Source: UBA7236 sp964463165
GTDB lineage: Bacteria > Bacteroidota > Bacteroidia > Chitinophagales > BACL12
DNA length: 64,000 nucleotides
Direction: 5' to 3'
Assembly: GCA_964463165.1 (NCBI GenBank)
Contig: CAYXBK010000001.1
Location: 1 to 64,000, forward strand
Part shown: positions 18,524-26,837 of the stretch, piece by piece
Layout: each line of letters begins with the position of its first letter
Numbering within the stretch: position 1 is the stretch's first letter
Notes under the pieces: generated by a model
Told to the model about the DNA's origin: nothing
Database searches by the model: none
The model's input: only the letters and a program-made list of their open reading frames with translations
Made by a program: the position numbers and the translations under genes

Positions 18524-18554
18524 TTGTACATGCATAAAAGCCGGACTACTTTTA
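18524..18554 (+). promoter_or_regulatory. promoter of ncRNA copy 2
   Basis: TTG 18524-18526, 20-nt spacer, TACTTTTA 18547-18554, followed by CATCATCA as in copy 1. Confidence 0.6.
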
Positions 18555-18560
18555 CATCAT

Positions 18561-18675
18561 CACATAAACAACAATCCGGATCACCGGATCAACATATAAA
18601 CAAATGCTTTTGCTGTTCTTCTTCCTGATACAGCACAAGTATGAAAAGAGAGCGGCTCACTTGAGCCGTTTTTTA
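18561..18675 (+). ncRNA. predicted small RNA, copy 2 of a tandem pair
   Basis: About 115 nt. An extra hairpin TCCGG-ATCA-CCGGA lies in the copy-specific first half. Then follow the conserved hairpin TGCTGT (18611-18616) / ACAGCA (18630-18635) with a 13-nt pyrimidine loop and the terminator. 33 consecutive nt before the terminator loop are identical to copy 1, while the 5' half has diverged; this is the pattern of paralogous small RNAs with a shared functional 3' domain. Ends are estimates. Confidence 0.55.
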
Positions 18676-18680
18676 TTTTT
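18653..18680 (+). terminator. terminator of ncRNA copy 2
   Basis: CGGCTC / GAGCCG stem with loop ACTT, followed by TTTTTTATTTTT. The stem matches copy 1; only the loop differs. Confidence 0.9.
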
Positions 18681-18720
18681 ATTGATTTCAAGATCTCACC
18701 ACTCCTAACTCCTTACATTG

Positions 18721-18767
18721 TTATGACATTCTTATGACAAACTTATGACAAACCAAAATGAATTTTG
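18721..18767 (+). promoter_or_regulatory. hemA promoter with three 11-nt-spaced repeats
   Basis: TTATGACA occurs at 18721-18728, 18732-18739 and 18743-18750, a period of exactly 11 nt, about one helix turn. A -7-like box GAATTTTG follows at 18760-18767. Stacked repeats on one DNA face suggest cooperative binding of an unknown regulator ahead of hemA. Confidence 0.55.
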
Positions 18768-18794
18768 CGGCGTAAATAGGAGTAATACAGAGAA

Positions 18795-20060
18795 GTGGAG
18801 CGGTATAAAATTCTAACGGTAACATATAAGCATGCACAACTGAGCGAGTTGCGGAATTACCTTGTGGCACCTGATGATCAGGCCTTGCAGGTAAAGGAAA
18901 GGCTTTCAGACATTCAATCCCATTTCAAATTAGAAGAGATCATGTATCTCAGTACCTGTAACAGGGTTACGTATTTTTTTGTAACAGGAACCCCCATTAC
19001 GAAAGAATTCATTTCCGCTTTTTTCCTTTTCATTAATCCTTTCATGCCTGAAGAGTTATTATTCAGACTGGAAGATACAGTGCAGGTTTTCGAAGCTGAA
19101 CAGGCTATCCATCATCTGATTGAGCTCGCAGCATCGATAGATTCGATGGTTGTTGGCGAGCGTGAGATTATCCGGCAGTTGCGTGAAGCATATGAATATT
19201 CAAAAGAAGGCGGATTGACAGGTGATAATATCAGACTCGCCCTTAAATACGTGATTCCCGCAGCGAAAAAAATCCTGACCGAAACAAAAATTGCTGAAAA
19301 ACCTGTTTCTGTCGTATCACTTGCTATTCAGAAACTGAAGGAATATCAGTTGGACAAGCATGCAAAAATTATTTTGATCGGTGCCGGCCAAACCATTCAT
19401 CTTGTCTCCACCTATTTATCCAAAATGGGATTTCACAATTTTTTTATTTTCAACCGGTCGTTTGAAAAGGCAAAAAACCTTGCAGATGAAATTGGTGGAC
19501 ATGCCTTCCACCTTGCAGAGCTTCCATATTTTACCGGCGGATTTGATCTGATTATTTCCTGTACCGGTTCTGTTGATCCTGTTTTAAATGAAAATATGTA
19601 TCCCGTTTTACTAAATGGCGATACACAAACCAAAATAATTGTCGACCTGGCAATTCCGCGTGATATTGATCAGGAAATTGTTCATAAATACCCGGTAAAT
19701 TATATTGAGATCGCTTCACTCAGTCAGCTTGCTGCTGAAAATATGGCGAGCAGAAAGGAAGAACGCGGGAAAGCAATCGAAATGGTGCACGCATTTATAG
19801 ATGAATTCCGTCAGATCTACCGTGAACGCCAGGTGGAGAAAGCACATGCCGTAATTCCCGAAGAAGTAAAAAAAATCCGCGATAAAGCTGTCAATCTCGT
19901 TTATAAAAAAGAAATCGCCGAACTTGATCCTGCCGCACAGGCAACTCTCGAAACAATTCTCAATTATATCGAGAAAAAATATGTTGCCTTACCAATCACA
20001 CATGCGAAACGTGCAATGAAGGACAAAAAGGAATCTGATCCTGTTTCCGGGCAAAAATAG
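18795..20060 (+). CDS. hemA: glutamyl-tRNA reductase
   Basis: 421 aa. YLSTCNRVTYF carries the catalytic Cys; VVGEREIIRQLREAYEYS is the conserved tRNA/dimer segment; LIGAGQTIHLV is a Rossmann GxGxxx NADPH site; the C-terminal helix is the dimerisation domain. It reduces glutamyl-tRNA to glutamate-1-semialdehyde, the first committed step of haem synthesis in the C5 pathway. The start is GTG: an in-frame stop at 18783 leaves no ATG upstream. The next haem gene, the hemC-hemD fusion, lies 1.2 kb downstream beyond an HMA-like protein and a globin lipoprotein. Confidence 0.95.
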   Translation: MERYKILTVTYKHAQLSELRNYLVAPDDQALQVKERLSDIQSHFKLEEIMYLSTCNRVTYFFVTGTPITKEFISAFFLFINPFMPEELLFRLEDTVQVFEAEQAIHHLIELAASIDSMVVGEREIIRQLREAYEYSKEGGLTGDNIRLALKYVIPAAKKILTETKIAEKPVSVVSLAIQKLKEYQLDKHAKIILIGAGQTIHLVSTYLSKMGFHNFFIFNRSFEKAKNLADEIGGHAFHLAELPYFTGGFDLIISCTGSVDPVLNENMYPVLLNGDTQTKIIVDLAIPRDIDQEIVHKYPVNYIEIASLSQLAAENMASRKEERGKAIEMVHAFIDEFRQIYRERQVEKAHAVIPEEVKKIRDKAVNLVYKKEIAELDPAAQATLETILNYIEKKYVALPITHAKRAMKDKKESDPVSGQK

Positions 20061-20114
20061 GCTGCCCGCACACATTTTATTTTTATTTTGCAATCTGAAA
20101 ATCTGAATGCACCG

Positions 20115-20136
20115 ATTTGTCGTATATAGGACAAAT
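20115..20136. promoter_or_regulatory. dyad operator before the HMA-like/globin genes
   Basis: ATTTGTC (20115-20121) and GACAAAT (20130-20136) form a perfect 7-bp dyad with an 8-nt spacer, ending 8 nt before the ATG at 20145. A second inverted pair CGTAT/ATACG overlaps it. The form is that of a dimeric repressor site blocking the start of transcription. The regulator is unknown. Confidence 0.55.
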
Positions 20137-20144
20137 ACGGAGCA

Positions 20145-20591
20145 ATGAAAATTAAAATACTGAAATGGACAGGATGGATAACAGGGATTTTTCTTGTTTT
20201 ATTCATCGCTCTCGGAATCCATTTATATTTCGTCACCGACCATTTTTATCAAAGCAAAGGCCCGCAGCTGCAAATGGGCCGCATCGATTTTCAGCAAGAC
20301 GTGGATAGTACGGATGCTGTTAAAATACAAGCCGCGGTAAACCAGATCGCAGGTGTAGAAAAATCATATTTTAATCTGGAAGATGATATTCTCGTATTTG
20401 CATTTTACAATGATCAGCAAACAACAGAAAGTATTTATACAAAGCTCATGTCAACAGGAAATTACAAAGCAGAAAAATTCGTCGCAGCACAGGATGCCGG
20501 CATTGCAGGATGCCCTGTCATGTCCGGAAAAGGTGCAACAGGCGGATTGCTCTTATTATATAAAAACATTTTTTCAATTTTTAATTTATAA
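20145..20591 (+). CDS. membrane-anchored HMA-like protein
   Basis: 148 aa. One N-terminal membrane helix (residues 9-29) is followed by a periplasmic domain. DAVKIQAAVNQIAGVEKSYF then ILVFAFYNDQQTTESIYTKLM has the beta-alpha-beta rhythm of heavy-metal-associated (HMA) domains, but the CxxC metal site is absent. The fold call is tentative. The globin lipoprotein starts 16 nt downstream on the same transcript, and both sit behind the dyad at 20115, so a joint role in haem or nitric-oxide/oxygen handling is an inference. Confidence 0.6.
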   Translation: MKIKILKWTGWITGIFLVLFIALGIHLYFVTDHFYQSKGPQLQMGRIDFQQDVDSTDAVKIQAAVNQIAGVEKSYFNLEDDILVFAFYNDQQTTESIYTKLMSTGNYKAEKFVAAQDAGIAGCPVMSGKGATGGLLLLYKNIFSIFNL

Positions 20592-20607
20592 AAACTAAAC
20601 TGCTATT

Positions 20608-21174
20608 ATGAAAAGAAATCTGATATTCATCGCAACGATCAGTACTGTTTTGATTTTTTTCTCTTCCTGTAAAAAAGAAGATGAAATGATTGATCCGACA
20701 CCAACGCCAAGCCTCTATGACAGAGTGGGCGGTACAACCATGGTTGATGATCCGGCAAATCCGGGAACACAAATTGAACAGGGAAGATTGACCTTACGCT
20801 CTGTTGTAGACAGTTCAATTTTTGTAATTGCTGCCGATCCGGAAATGACTCCTTTCTTCGGTGCATTATTAACTGAAGTAGGCGCCGGTGATTTATCAGG
20901 ACTTACAATTTTAAGTGATCATCTCACCGACTTTTTATGTTCTGCAACCGGTTCAACAAATCCTGATTATGCTTATACTGGTATGAGCATGGCCGATGCG
21001 CACGATCCTGCAACGAACAGCAGAATGGGAATGAAAGCTGACGATGGTGATTTTGATGCATTTATCGGTGATGTTGCAATCGGGCTGGATCAAAATGGTG
21101 TAACTGATGCCGTATTAATTGCCGACCTCGTTGCATTACTTGAAACAACAAGAGCAGATATTGTGCAATTGTAA
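20608..21174 (+). CDS. group 1 truncated haemoglobin as a lipoprotein
   Basis: 188 aa. Lipoprotein signal 1-20 with lipobox FFSSC (C21). The globin part starts at LYDRVGG (residue 36) and continues with DPEMTPFF, LSDHLTDFLCSATG, YTGMSMADAH (proximal haem His H132) and DFDAFIGDVAIGLDQNGV, all in truncated-globin order. About 20 extra residues follow the GG motif. The position equivalent to the B10 Tyr appears to be Ile by hand alignment. Secreted, lipid-anchored globins are unusual; binding of O2, NO or haem at the membrane is possible. It lies between hemA and hemC-hemD. Confidence 0.85.
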   Translation: MKRNLIFIATISTVLIFFSSCKKEDEMIDPTPTPSLYDRVGGTTMVDDPANPGTQIEQGRLTLRSVVDSSIFVIAADPEMTPFFGALLTEVGAGDLSGLTILSDHLTDFLCSATGSTNPDYAYTGMSMADAHDPATNSRMGMKADDGDFDAFIGDVAIGLDQNGVTDAVLIADLVALLETTRADIVQL

Positions 21175-21207
21175 TTTTCATTCAACATAAATCTGGTTAT
21201 ATAGAGA

Positions 21208-21241
21208 AACGGTTTTGCTTTGCGGCAGAGCCGTTTTTTTT
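21208..21241 (+). terminator. terminator after the globin gene
   Basis: AACGG (21208-21212) pairs with CCGTT (21231-21235), with further imperfect pairing inside, followed by a T run. It separates the globin unit from the hemC-hemD unit. Confidence 0.7.
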
Positions 21242-21279
21242 GCAGGATTAATTTTTCATCCTCATTCAGACGGGTATCT

Positions 21280-21287
21280 TAACTTTG
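21280..21287 (+). promoter_or_regulatory. -7 promoter box of hemC-hemD
   Basis: TAACTTTG (TAnnTTTG) ends 9 nt before the ATG at 21297. It also shows that an upstream TTG at 21285 cannot be the start, because it lies inside the box. Confidence 0.55.
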
Positions 21288-21296
21288 CCGCAGCTT

Positions 21297-22853
21297 ATGG
21301 GTGAGAAATTAATTATTGGATCAAGGGGAAGCGATCTGGCATTGTGGCAGGCAAAATTTCTGCAAAATGAATTACACCGCATCGGCTATGCATCTGAGAT
21401 CAGGATCATTAAAACACAGGGAGATAAGATCCAACATATCAGCCTTGAAAAACTCGAGGGGAAGGGATTTTTTACAAAAGAAATTGAAGATGCACTGCTT
21501 GAAAATAAAATTGATATTGCTGTGCATTCGCATAAAGATCTGCCGACAGAGTCAACACCCGGATTATTAATTGCTGCTGTTTCTTATCGCGAATCTCCTA
21601 ACGAATTATTGCTTATCAGGAAAGAATCAGTGGATCCGGCAAAAGAATTTCAATTAAAGGAAAATGCTGTTATCGGAACATCTTCATCCCGCAGAATGGT
21701 GCAATTACTTTTTTTCAGGCCGGATCTGCAGATGAAAGACATCAGGGGAAATGTGCCGACAAGAATAGATAAATTAAGAAAAGGAGATTATGATGCGATC
21801 CTGCTTGCCTGTGCGGGCGTAAACAGATTGCAGTTGGATTGCAGTGATCTGTCAGAAATTATTTTACCTTCTCATATTTTTATTCCAGCTCCTGCTCAAG
21901 GCGTGCTTGCATATCAGTGCAGGCAGAATGACGAAACTGTTATTTCCATATTAAAACAGATACATCATGCAGATGTTGCAGAAACAATTTCTGTTGAACG
22001 TGAAGTGATGCGATTATTTCAGGGTGGATGTCATATGCCTTTGGGTGTGTACTGTAAAAAAGAAAATAATACATTCAGGATTTGGGCCGCACAGGCTTCG
22101 GATAAATCAGAAATACTGAAGAGATTATTTCTGCAAACAGAAGATGCAGGAAATGCTGCGAAAAAAATATTCGACACCTTACGAAATAAAACAAATAAAT
22201 CGGTTTTCGTTACAACTCAGGCAGAAGAAGATGCATTGTTTTTAAAAATTCTTCAGGCAAGGGGTTTCAATGTGAAAACCGAATCCTGCATCAGCATTGA
22301 ACCTGTAAAGATTGAACATGTGCCGGAAACGGACTGGTTATTTTTTACAAGCAAAAACGCAGTGGAATATTTTTTCAATCAGATTGGTAAAACAGGTATT
22401 TCTAAAATTGCAGCAGTAGGAGAAGGAACGGCAAAAGCAATCAGAATGCATGGACGGCAAGTTGATTTTACCGGTGAAGGAGAAAATGAATTTATTGCAT
22501 CAGAATTTCTAAAACTCGCCAAAAATACTTTTGTGTTGTTTCCGCAGGCAAAGCAGAGCGCAGGCCAATTATTTGAGCTGATCGGAAAGGAAACTAAGGC
22601 TGAGAAACTAACCGTTTATACCAATGAAAAACGAGTTGATTTCGAAATTGATGATGCTGATATCATTGTATTTACAAGTGCAATGAATGCCGCTGCCTAT
22701 CTTGATAAAAAACAAATTGAAAAGCATCAGCAGATTATTGCAATCGGAAATGCAACAAAGGAATTTCTTTTAGCACATGGAATTTTTGATGTGCACACAC
22801 CACCTTTTAAAAATCTGCTGAGTGTTGCTGATCTTATATGTGGGAATTATTGA
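21297..22853 (+). CDS. hemC-hemD: fused hydroxymethylbilane synthase / uroporphyrinogen-III synthase
   Basis: 518 aa from ATG 21297 (MGEKLIIGSRGSDLALWQ). Residues 1 to about 295 are HemC: IGTSSSRR, DIRGNVPTR and FQGGCHMPLG, with the Cys that binds the dipyrromethane cofactor. From about 303 (SVFVTTQAEEDALFLKIL) to the end is HemD (LFFTSKNAVEYF, IAAVGEGTAKA, IIVFTSAMNAAAYL). The fusion joins two consecutive steps from porphobilinogen to uroporphyrinogen III. There is no frameshift or stop at the junction, and HemC plus HemD sizes account for the length. The 3' end overlaps the convergent glycosyltransferase by 7 nt. Confidence 0.93.
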   Translation: MGEKLIIGSRGSDLALWQAKFLQNELHRIGYASEIRIIKTQGDKIQHISLEKLEGKGFFTKEIEDALLENKIDIAVHSHKDLPTESTPGLLIAAVSYRESPNELLLIRKESVDPAKEFQLKENAVIGTSSSRRMVQLLFFRPDLQMKDIRGNVPTRIDKLRKGDYDAILLACAGVNRLQLDCSDLSEIILPSHIFIPAPAQGVLAYQCRQNDETVISILKQIHHADVAETISVEREVMRLFQGGCHMPLGVYCKKENNTFRIWAAQASDKSEILKRLFLQTEDAGNAAKKIFDTLRNKTNKSVFVTTQAEEDALFLKILQARGFNVKTESCISIEPVKIEHVPETDWLFFTSKNAVEYFFNQIGKTGISKIAAVGEGTAKAIRMHGRQVDFTGEGENEFIASEFLKLAKNTFVLFPQAKQSAGQLFELIGKETKAEKLTVYTNEKRVDFEIDDADIIVFTSAMNAAAYLDKKQIEKHQQIIAIGNATKEFLLAHGIFDVHTPPFKNLLSVADLICGNY

Positions 22854-24451
22854 CCCTGCCTTTTTTTATACACCTGAATGCAAGCAACCCAGTGATCGAA
22901 TTGTGATCTTGGCTCTTCAGTAGTAAAATATTTCACACCATGATCTGAATCAGAACAGACTGATTCAAATAATTCATAATTTTTACTGAATTCTTCCCAC
23001 CAGTCCTCAATCAATTTTTCACACGCTTTATTTTTCGTTGCATCCCAGGAAACATTAGAAAAGATCATGATCTCCGGTTGACCGGCCTCTGTTTCTGCAA
23101 TAAATTGCCGCGTCATTTCCAATGCATATTTTTGATCTTCAAAGAAAGGATATAAATACATATATCCTGAAGCCAATTGCCTGTCTGCATAAAACGCGAT
23201 TTCAGGTTCATTCCCTATCATTCCTATTTTCGCATTTTCATTTGTCATTGCATTGATGTGTTTCCCAATTTGCACGCATTCCGGAAAGGGCGTCCAGATA
23301 TACATTTTATGCATTGTGATATCGGGATCATCTTTAAAAATAAATGCAGATTGTGCATGGATGAAAAAATAAAATGAAATCAGAATTACAATTGAGGGAA
23401 TGAATTTGCTGATATTCATTTTCTGCAATGATGAAACAGCAAACAGAAAACTCCCGGCTGCGATTGCGCAGACTGGATACACAAGCAGAAAATAATGTGC
23501 CCTGAAATAATAACCTGCTGAAAGAACCACCAGCGAACATATCATCCAAATAAACAGAAAGAAAAATGTTTTTTTAGTAGGCGCTTTGATCACGATAAAA
23601 AGAAACCCGATACCGGTAATGATAAATGCAATTGTGTTGAAATGAAAGAGTTTCCCGAATTCGAGCCTGAAAATTCCCCAGCCCTGTTTAAGATCAACAA
23701 TCTTCCCGTACTGTTGCGCATAATCAATCGTAAAAAATTTAAAATTTTGAAAAGTACCTGCTGTCAAAAGATGCACAACTAACAGCGCAGACGGAATAAT
23801 AAATCCAGCAGAAAATAAAAGGAGTGAGCGCATCTTTTGTTTGGAGAAGATCATTATATAGCCCGCTGCTATACATCCGAAGAGCAAACAATTTTGTTTC
23901 ATCAGAAAACTGCATCCCAGTAAAACACCTGCAACGATAAATGACAATGCATTGCTTTTTTGAAGAACTTGTTGACGAACTACAACATAAAGTCCGGCTA
24001 AAAAGAAAAACACTGCTATTGGCTCTGCTTTTCCCAGCAAACCAAAACTGCTGAACGAACTGGTTAATAATATATAGATGATGCATGCATAAATCGCCGG
24101 CCTGTTTTCCTGAAAAATATTTTTTGTGATCAGGTATAAAAAAAGCACTTGCAAAAAATGCAGCACCAGAAAGAAGATGCGGATCACCGACAAAGTTTTT
24201 CCGAAATAAAAAAGAAAAGCAAAAAACAAATATGCACCCGGGAATTTCATATTATATACATTTTCGTAGGCAGCAAATCCATTCTGAATTTGCAGTCCGG
24301 CGTATGCATATTCACCCTCATCTCTTTCCAGAGGTAATTCTAAATACCGGCAACGAATGAAAGACGACAATAATACAGCAATCAACAGCAATAAATATTC
24401 GATGCGGGTTACAATTCTGAATGCAGGCTGTGGATTCAATTTATTAATCAA
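22847..24451 (-). CDS. GT39/ArnT-like membrane glycosyltransferase
   Basis: 534 aa. Around ten or more hydrophobic helices occupy residues 15-370, and a soluble C-terminal domain follows. LPLERDEGEYAYAG, in the first external loop, is the Asp-Glu catalytic motif of PMT/ArnT-type enzymes that use lipid-linked sugars. It probably transfers a sugar to a protein or lipid on the periplasmic side; the acceptor is unknown. The start is TTG at 24451: no ATG lies between it and the upstream in-frame stop at 24488. Confidence 0.82.
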   Translation of the reverse strand: MINKLNPQPAFRIVTRIEYLLLLIAVLLSSFIRCRYLELPLERDEGEYAYAGLQIQNGFAAYENVYNMKFPGAYLFFAFLFYFGKTLSVIRIFFLVLHFLQVLFLYLITKNIFQENRPAIYACIIYILLTSSFSSFGLLGKAEPIAVFFFLAGLYVVVRQQVLQKSNALSFIVAGVLLGCSFLMKQNCLLFGCIAAGYIMIFSKQKMRSLLLFSAGFIIPSALLVVHLLTAGTFQNFKFFTIDYAQQYGKIVDLKQGWGIFRLEFGKLFHFNTIAFIITGIGFLFIVIKAPTKKTFFFLFIWMICSLVVLSAGYYFRAHYFLLVYPVCAIAAGSFLFAVSSLQKMNISKFIPSIVILISFYFFIHAQSAFIFKDDPDITMHKMYIWTPFPECVQIGKHINAMTNENAKIGMIGNEPEIAFYADRQLASGYMYLYPFFEDQKYALEMTRQFIAETEAGQPEIMIFSNVSWDATKNKACEKLIEDWWEEFSKNYELFESVCSDSDHGVKYFTTEEPRSQFDHWVACIQVYKKRQGQ

Positions 24452-24601
24452 GGCATGGATTTTTAATCCGAAATCATCGGGTATTATTTAAAAGTATGAT
24501 TTCCGACCGATTTCACCAAGACAGGTACTGCGAACAGTGGAATCAGAACATGCATAAAAAGCCGTTACGACAACTTGTGAACTTATGTTTGCCTGAATTG
24601 T

Positions 24602-24609
24602 TAATTTTG
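24602..24609 (+). promoter_or_regulatory. -7 promoter box of the radical SAM gene
   Basis: TAATTTTG ends 7 nt before the ATG at 24617. Confidence 0.55.
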
Positions 24610-24616
24610 CCAGCAG

Positions 24617-25723
24617 ATGGCATTCGGGATCAATAAAAGAAGAATTCAAAAAGCACTCAGGCGGATAAAGAGCCTTCCCGGCGGTGTGAATTTCTTTAAG
24701 TATACCTCGAATAAAGCATTCGCATATTACCTGAAACTTACCGGAAGCACAAAAGTGGCGCATCCCGCTTCCATCATGCTGGAAGTAACCAATCATTGTA
24801 ATCTCAAATGCATCACCTGCCCCCGCGAATACCAGTACGGGGAGGAAATGGACAAGGGATTCATGGATATCGGACAATTAAAAAAAATTATTGATCAGTC
24901 TTATCCATATGTGGATTCAATTGGCCTTACGGGCTTGGGTGAAACACTTTTATACAAGCAATTACCGGAAGCACTGGATTATATCAGGCAGAAAAACAAG
25001 GGCATCATCACTACGATTTCAATCAATGCGCATTTACCGAATTCAATTGAATTGGTAAAGCTGATTGCAGATAAATTGGATACACTTCAAATTTCGATGG
25101 ATGGAGTAGGGGAGATTTATGAAAATGTAAGATTACGTGGTGAATATTCCTTATTTTATGAAAATGTAAAACAAATTGTTGCGTATTGCAAAGATAAAAG
25201 AGCGGATGTGATGTTCAATTTTGTTGCCATAAAGGAAAATTATTTCAATATGGCTGAAGTTGTTGAAGTTGCATCAGAACTTGGTGTGGATTATATCAAT
25301 ATAACGCCATTCAATGTTGCTGCAGTAACCGCACATGATATCAGTTATTATGATTTTTTTCAGACAGACGAATTTATTCAAGAATTAAAAAGGGCGAAGG
25401 ATAAAGCGGATGAATTAAAAAATGTTGATCTCACCATTTGGGATATTAAATCAAAAAATGAATTTAAAAAATGCCATTTACCCTGGAGTCATTTTTACAT
25501 CAGCTGGGATGGATATGCAACACCATGTTGCGCAAAACCTTTTCCGAAGGAACTCAATTTCGGAAATGTGTTTGACGATGGATTAATGTATTGCCTGAAT
25601 TCTCCGGGCTATCGCGAATTCAGAAAATTATGGCTTGAAAATAAAACACCTCAATTTTGTGAGAAATGCCATATGGTGGACCTGCCGCCTATTAACCTGC
25701 CTTTTGAACTGCCGGTTAATTAA
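24617..25723 (+). CDS. radical SAM protein with SPASM-like C-terminus
   Basis: 368 aa. CNLKCITC holds the CxxxCxxC cluster cysteines C61, C65 and C68. LTGLGETLL is the SAM-binding GGE-type motif with Gly-Leu-Gly-Glu. The C-terminal DGYATPCC, GNVFDDG and FCEKCHMVD provide extra cysteines of a SPASM-type auxiliary cluster. Such enzymes often modify peptides or cofactors, or act in cell-wall and glycan pathways. No precursor peptide is visible nearby. Adjacent genes are a membrane glycosyltransferase and a small membrane protein. The substrate is unknown. Confidence 0.88.
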   Translation: MAFGINKRRIQKALRRIKSLPGGVNFFKYTSNKAFAYYLKLTGSTKVAHPASIMLEVTNHCNLKCITCPREYQYGEEMDKGFMDIGQLKKIIDQSYPYVDSIGLTGLGETLLYKQLPEALDYIRQKNKGIITTISINAHLPNSIELVKLIADKLDTLQISMDGVGEIYENVRLRGEYSLFYENVKQIVAYCKDKRADVMFNFVAIKENYFNMAEVVEVASELGVDYINITPFNVAAVTAHDISYYDFFQTDEFIQELKRAKDKADELKNVDLTIWDIKSKNEFKKCHLPWSHFYISWDGYATPCCAKPFPKELNFGNVFDDGLMYCLNSPGYREFRKLWLENKTPQFCEKCHMVDLPPINLPFELPVN

Positions 25724-25726
25724 TTT

Positions 25727-25948
25727 TTACTTTCCTAAAACATATTGCCAGATAAACAAACCACCGATCAGGAGCAATCCGATCAGAAACATCCATTTAA
25801 ACCGGGTGCGGCTTTTCGCGAATAATTTTTCGAGATACGCCTGATTTTCCGCCTTCAGCTTTACTTTCCCCCAAAGCCAGAGCGTTCCCGTCAGAAAAAA
25901 AAGCAGGAAAAAAATATCTTTTAGCAGGTCAAGCGTTTGGGTTGTCAT
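25727..25948 (-). CDS. small two-helix membrane protein
   Basis: 73 aa. Two clear membrane helices (about 11-27 and 51-70) flank a basic loop (KAENQAYLEKLFAKSRTRFK). It converges on the radical SAM gene with a 3-nt gap. No family was recognised. The overlapping plus-strand frames are poorer. I consider it real mainly because of its clean topology and because it fills the gap exactly. Confidence 0.6.
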   Translation of the reverse strand: MTTQTLDLLKDIFFLLFFLTGTLWLWGKVKLKAENQAYLEKLFAKSRTRFKWMFLIGLLLIGGLFIWQYVLGK

Positions 25949-25963
25949 ATGGCATTGTTTGTT

Positions 25964-25971
25964 TATTTTTG
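25964..25971 (+). promoter_or_regulatory. -7 promoter box of the barrel gene at 25991
   Basis: TATTTTTG (TAnnTTTG), 19 nt before the ATG at 25991; supports that start rather than ATGs further upstream. Confidence 0.5.
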
Positions 25972-25990
25972 GCTGTATATCGACAAAAAT

Positions 25991-26836
25991 ATGCGCATTC
26001 TTCTTCTTTCAATAATTATTTTCATTTCAGCAGCATTGCATGCACAAGTATGGACTTTGAAAAAAGGAAGCATGTATGCCAATTTATCGGTAAGTTATGG
26101 AGTATATAATGAAATATTTGATTCTACAGGAGAGACCCTCGAAATTCCTGTTCAGATAGTTGATCAAACGATTGACCTGTTGGTGCAATATGGTGTAAGT
26201 GATAAATTTACTGCACAGGTAAATGTGCCGTATAAACTCATAAAAAGTACGGGTGATCTTTATTATTTCAATCAGTTTGAAGGCACACCTTATCTCACAA
26301 CCGGACAATTAAATGATTTCGGAAATATAAGTTTTGGTGGTATTTATCAGATCATAGATGATAAACCGATTATTACAGCTTCTTTATTTTTTGAAGCAAA
26401 TACTTCAGAGCGGAATTATTTAAAAGGAATGCAAACGGGTTTCAATAGTTATGCATTACAGCCCGGATTTGGCGCCGCATGGTCATTCCCGAAAGCCTGG
26501 TTTACATTTTATCTCGGAGGTGATATCCGTTCAAATAATTACAGCAACAATATCATTTCAAAAATGGAAGCAGGTTATCAGCCTGTAACCGGATTGTATC
26601 TTGCCGGATTGCTGACGGTAAAACAATCAATTGGAAACGGAACCAATGATTGCGATTGCACGACAAATTATACGGGATTGTATTTAAATGATCAGGAATT
26701 TACTGCATTCGGATTGAAAGCAGGATACGCTTATAAGAGTTTCGGACTGAACGGAGCGTATCACATCGGTTTGTCCGGTAAAAATATGCCTGAAACAGGT
26801 TACCTTTCAATCGGCCTGCAGTATAAAAAAGTATAA
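25991..26836 (+). CDS. outer-membrane protein of unknown function
   Basis: 281 aa from ATG 25991 (MRILLLSIIIF...ALHAQ signal peptide). The earlier ATG 25937 would precede the promoter box and spoil the signal. VDLTIDLLVQYGVSDKFTAQVNVPYKL-like segments match the barrel pattern of transporter-like or phenol-degradation meta-type outer-membrane proteins. A Cys cluster (NDCDCTTN) is unusual. Its 3' end faces coaE with 1 nt between the genes. Confidence 0.75.
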   Translation: MRILLLSIIIFISAALHAQVWTLKKGSMYANLSVSYGVYNEIFDSTGETLEIPVQIVDQTIDLLVQYGVSDKFTAQVNVPYKLIKSTGDLYYFNQFEGTPYLTTGQLNDFGNISFGGIYQIIDDKPIITASLFFEANTSERNYLKGMQTGFNSYALQPGFGAAWSFPKAWFTFYLGGDIRSNNYSNNIISKMEAGYQPVTGLYLAGLLTVKQSIGNGTNDCDCTTNYTGLYLNDQEFTAFGLKAGYAYKSFGLNGAYHIGLSGKNMPETGYLSIGLQYKKV

Positions 26837-26837
26837 A

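Noticed and set aside
21285..21296. TTG start for hemC-hemD
   Set aside because: It lies inside the TAACTTTG promoter box; ATG 21297 starts the conserved HemC N-terminus.
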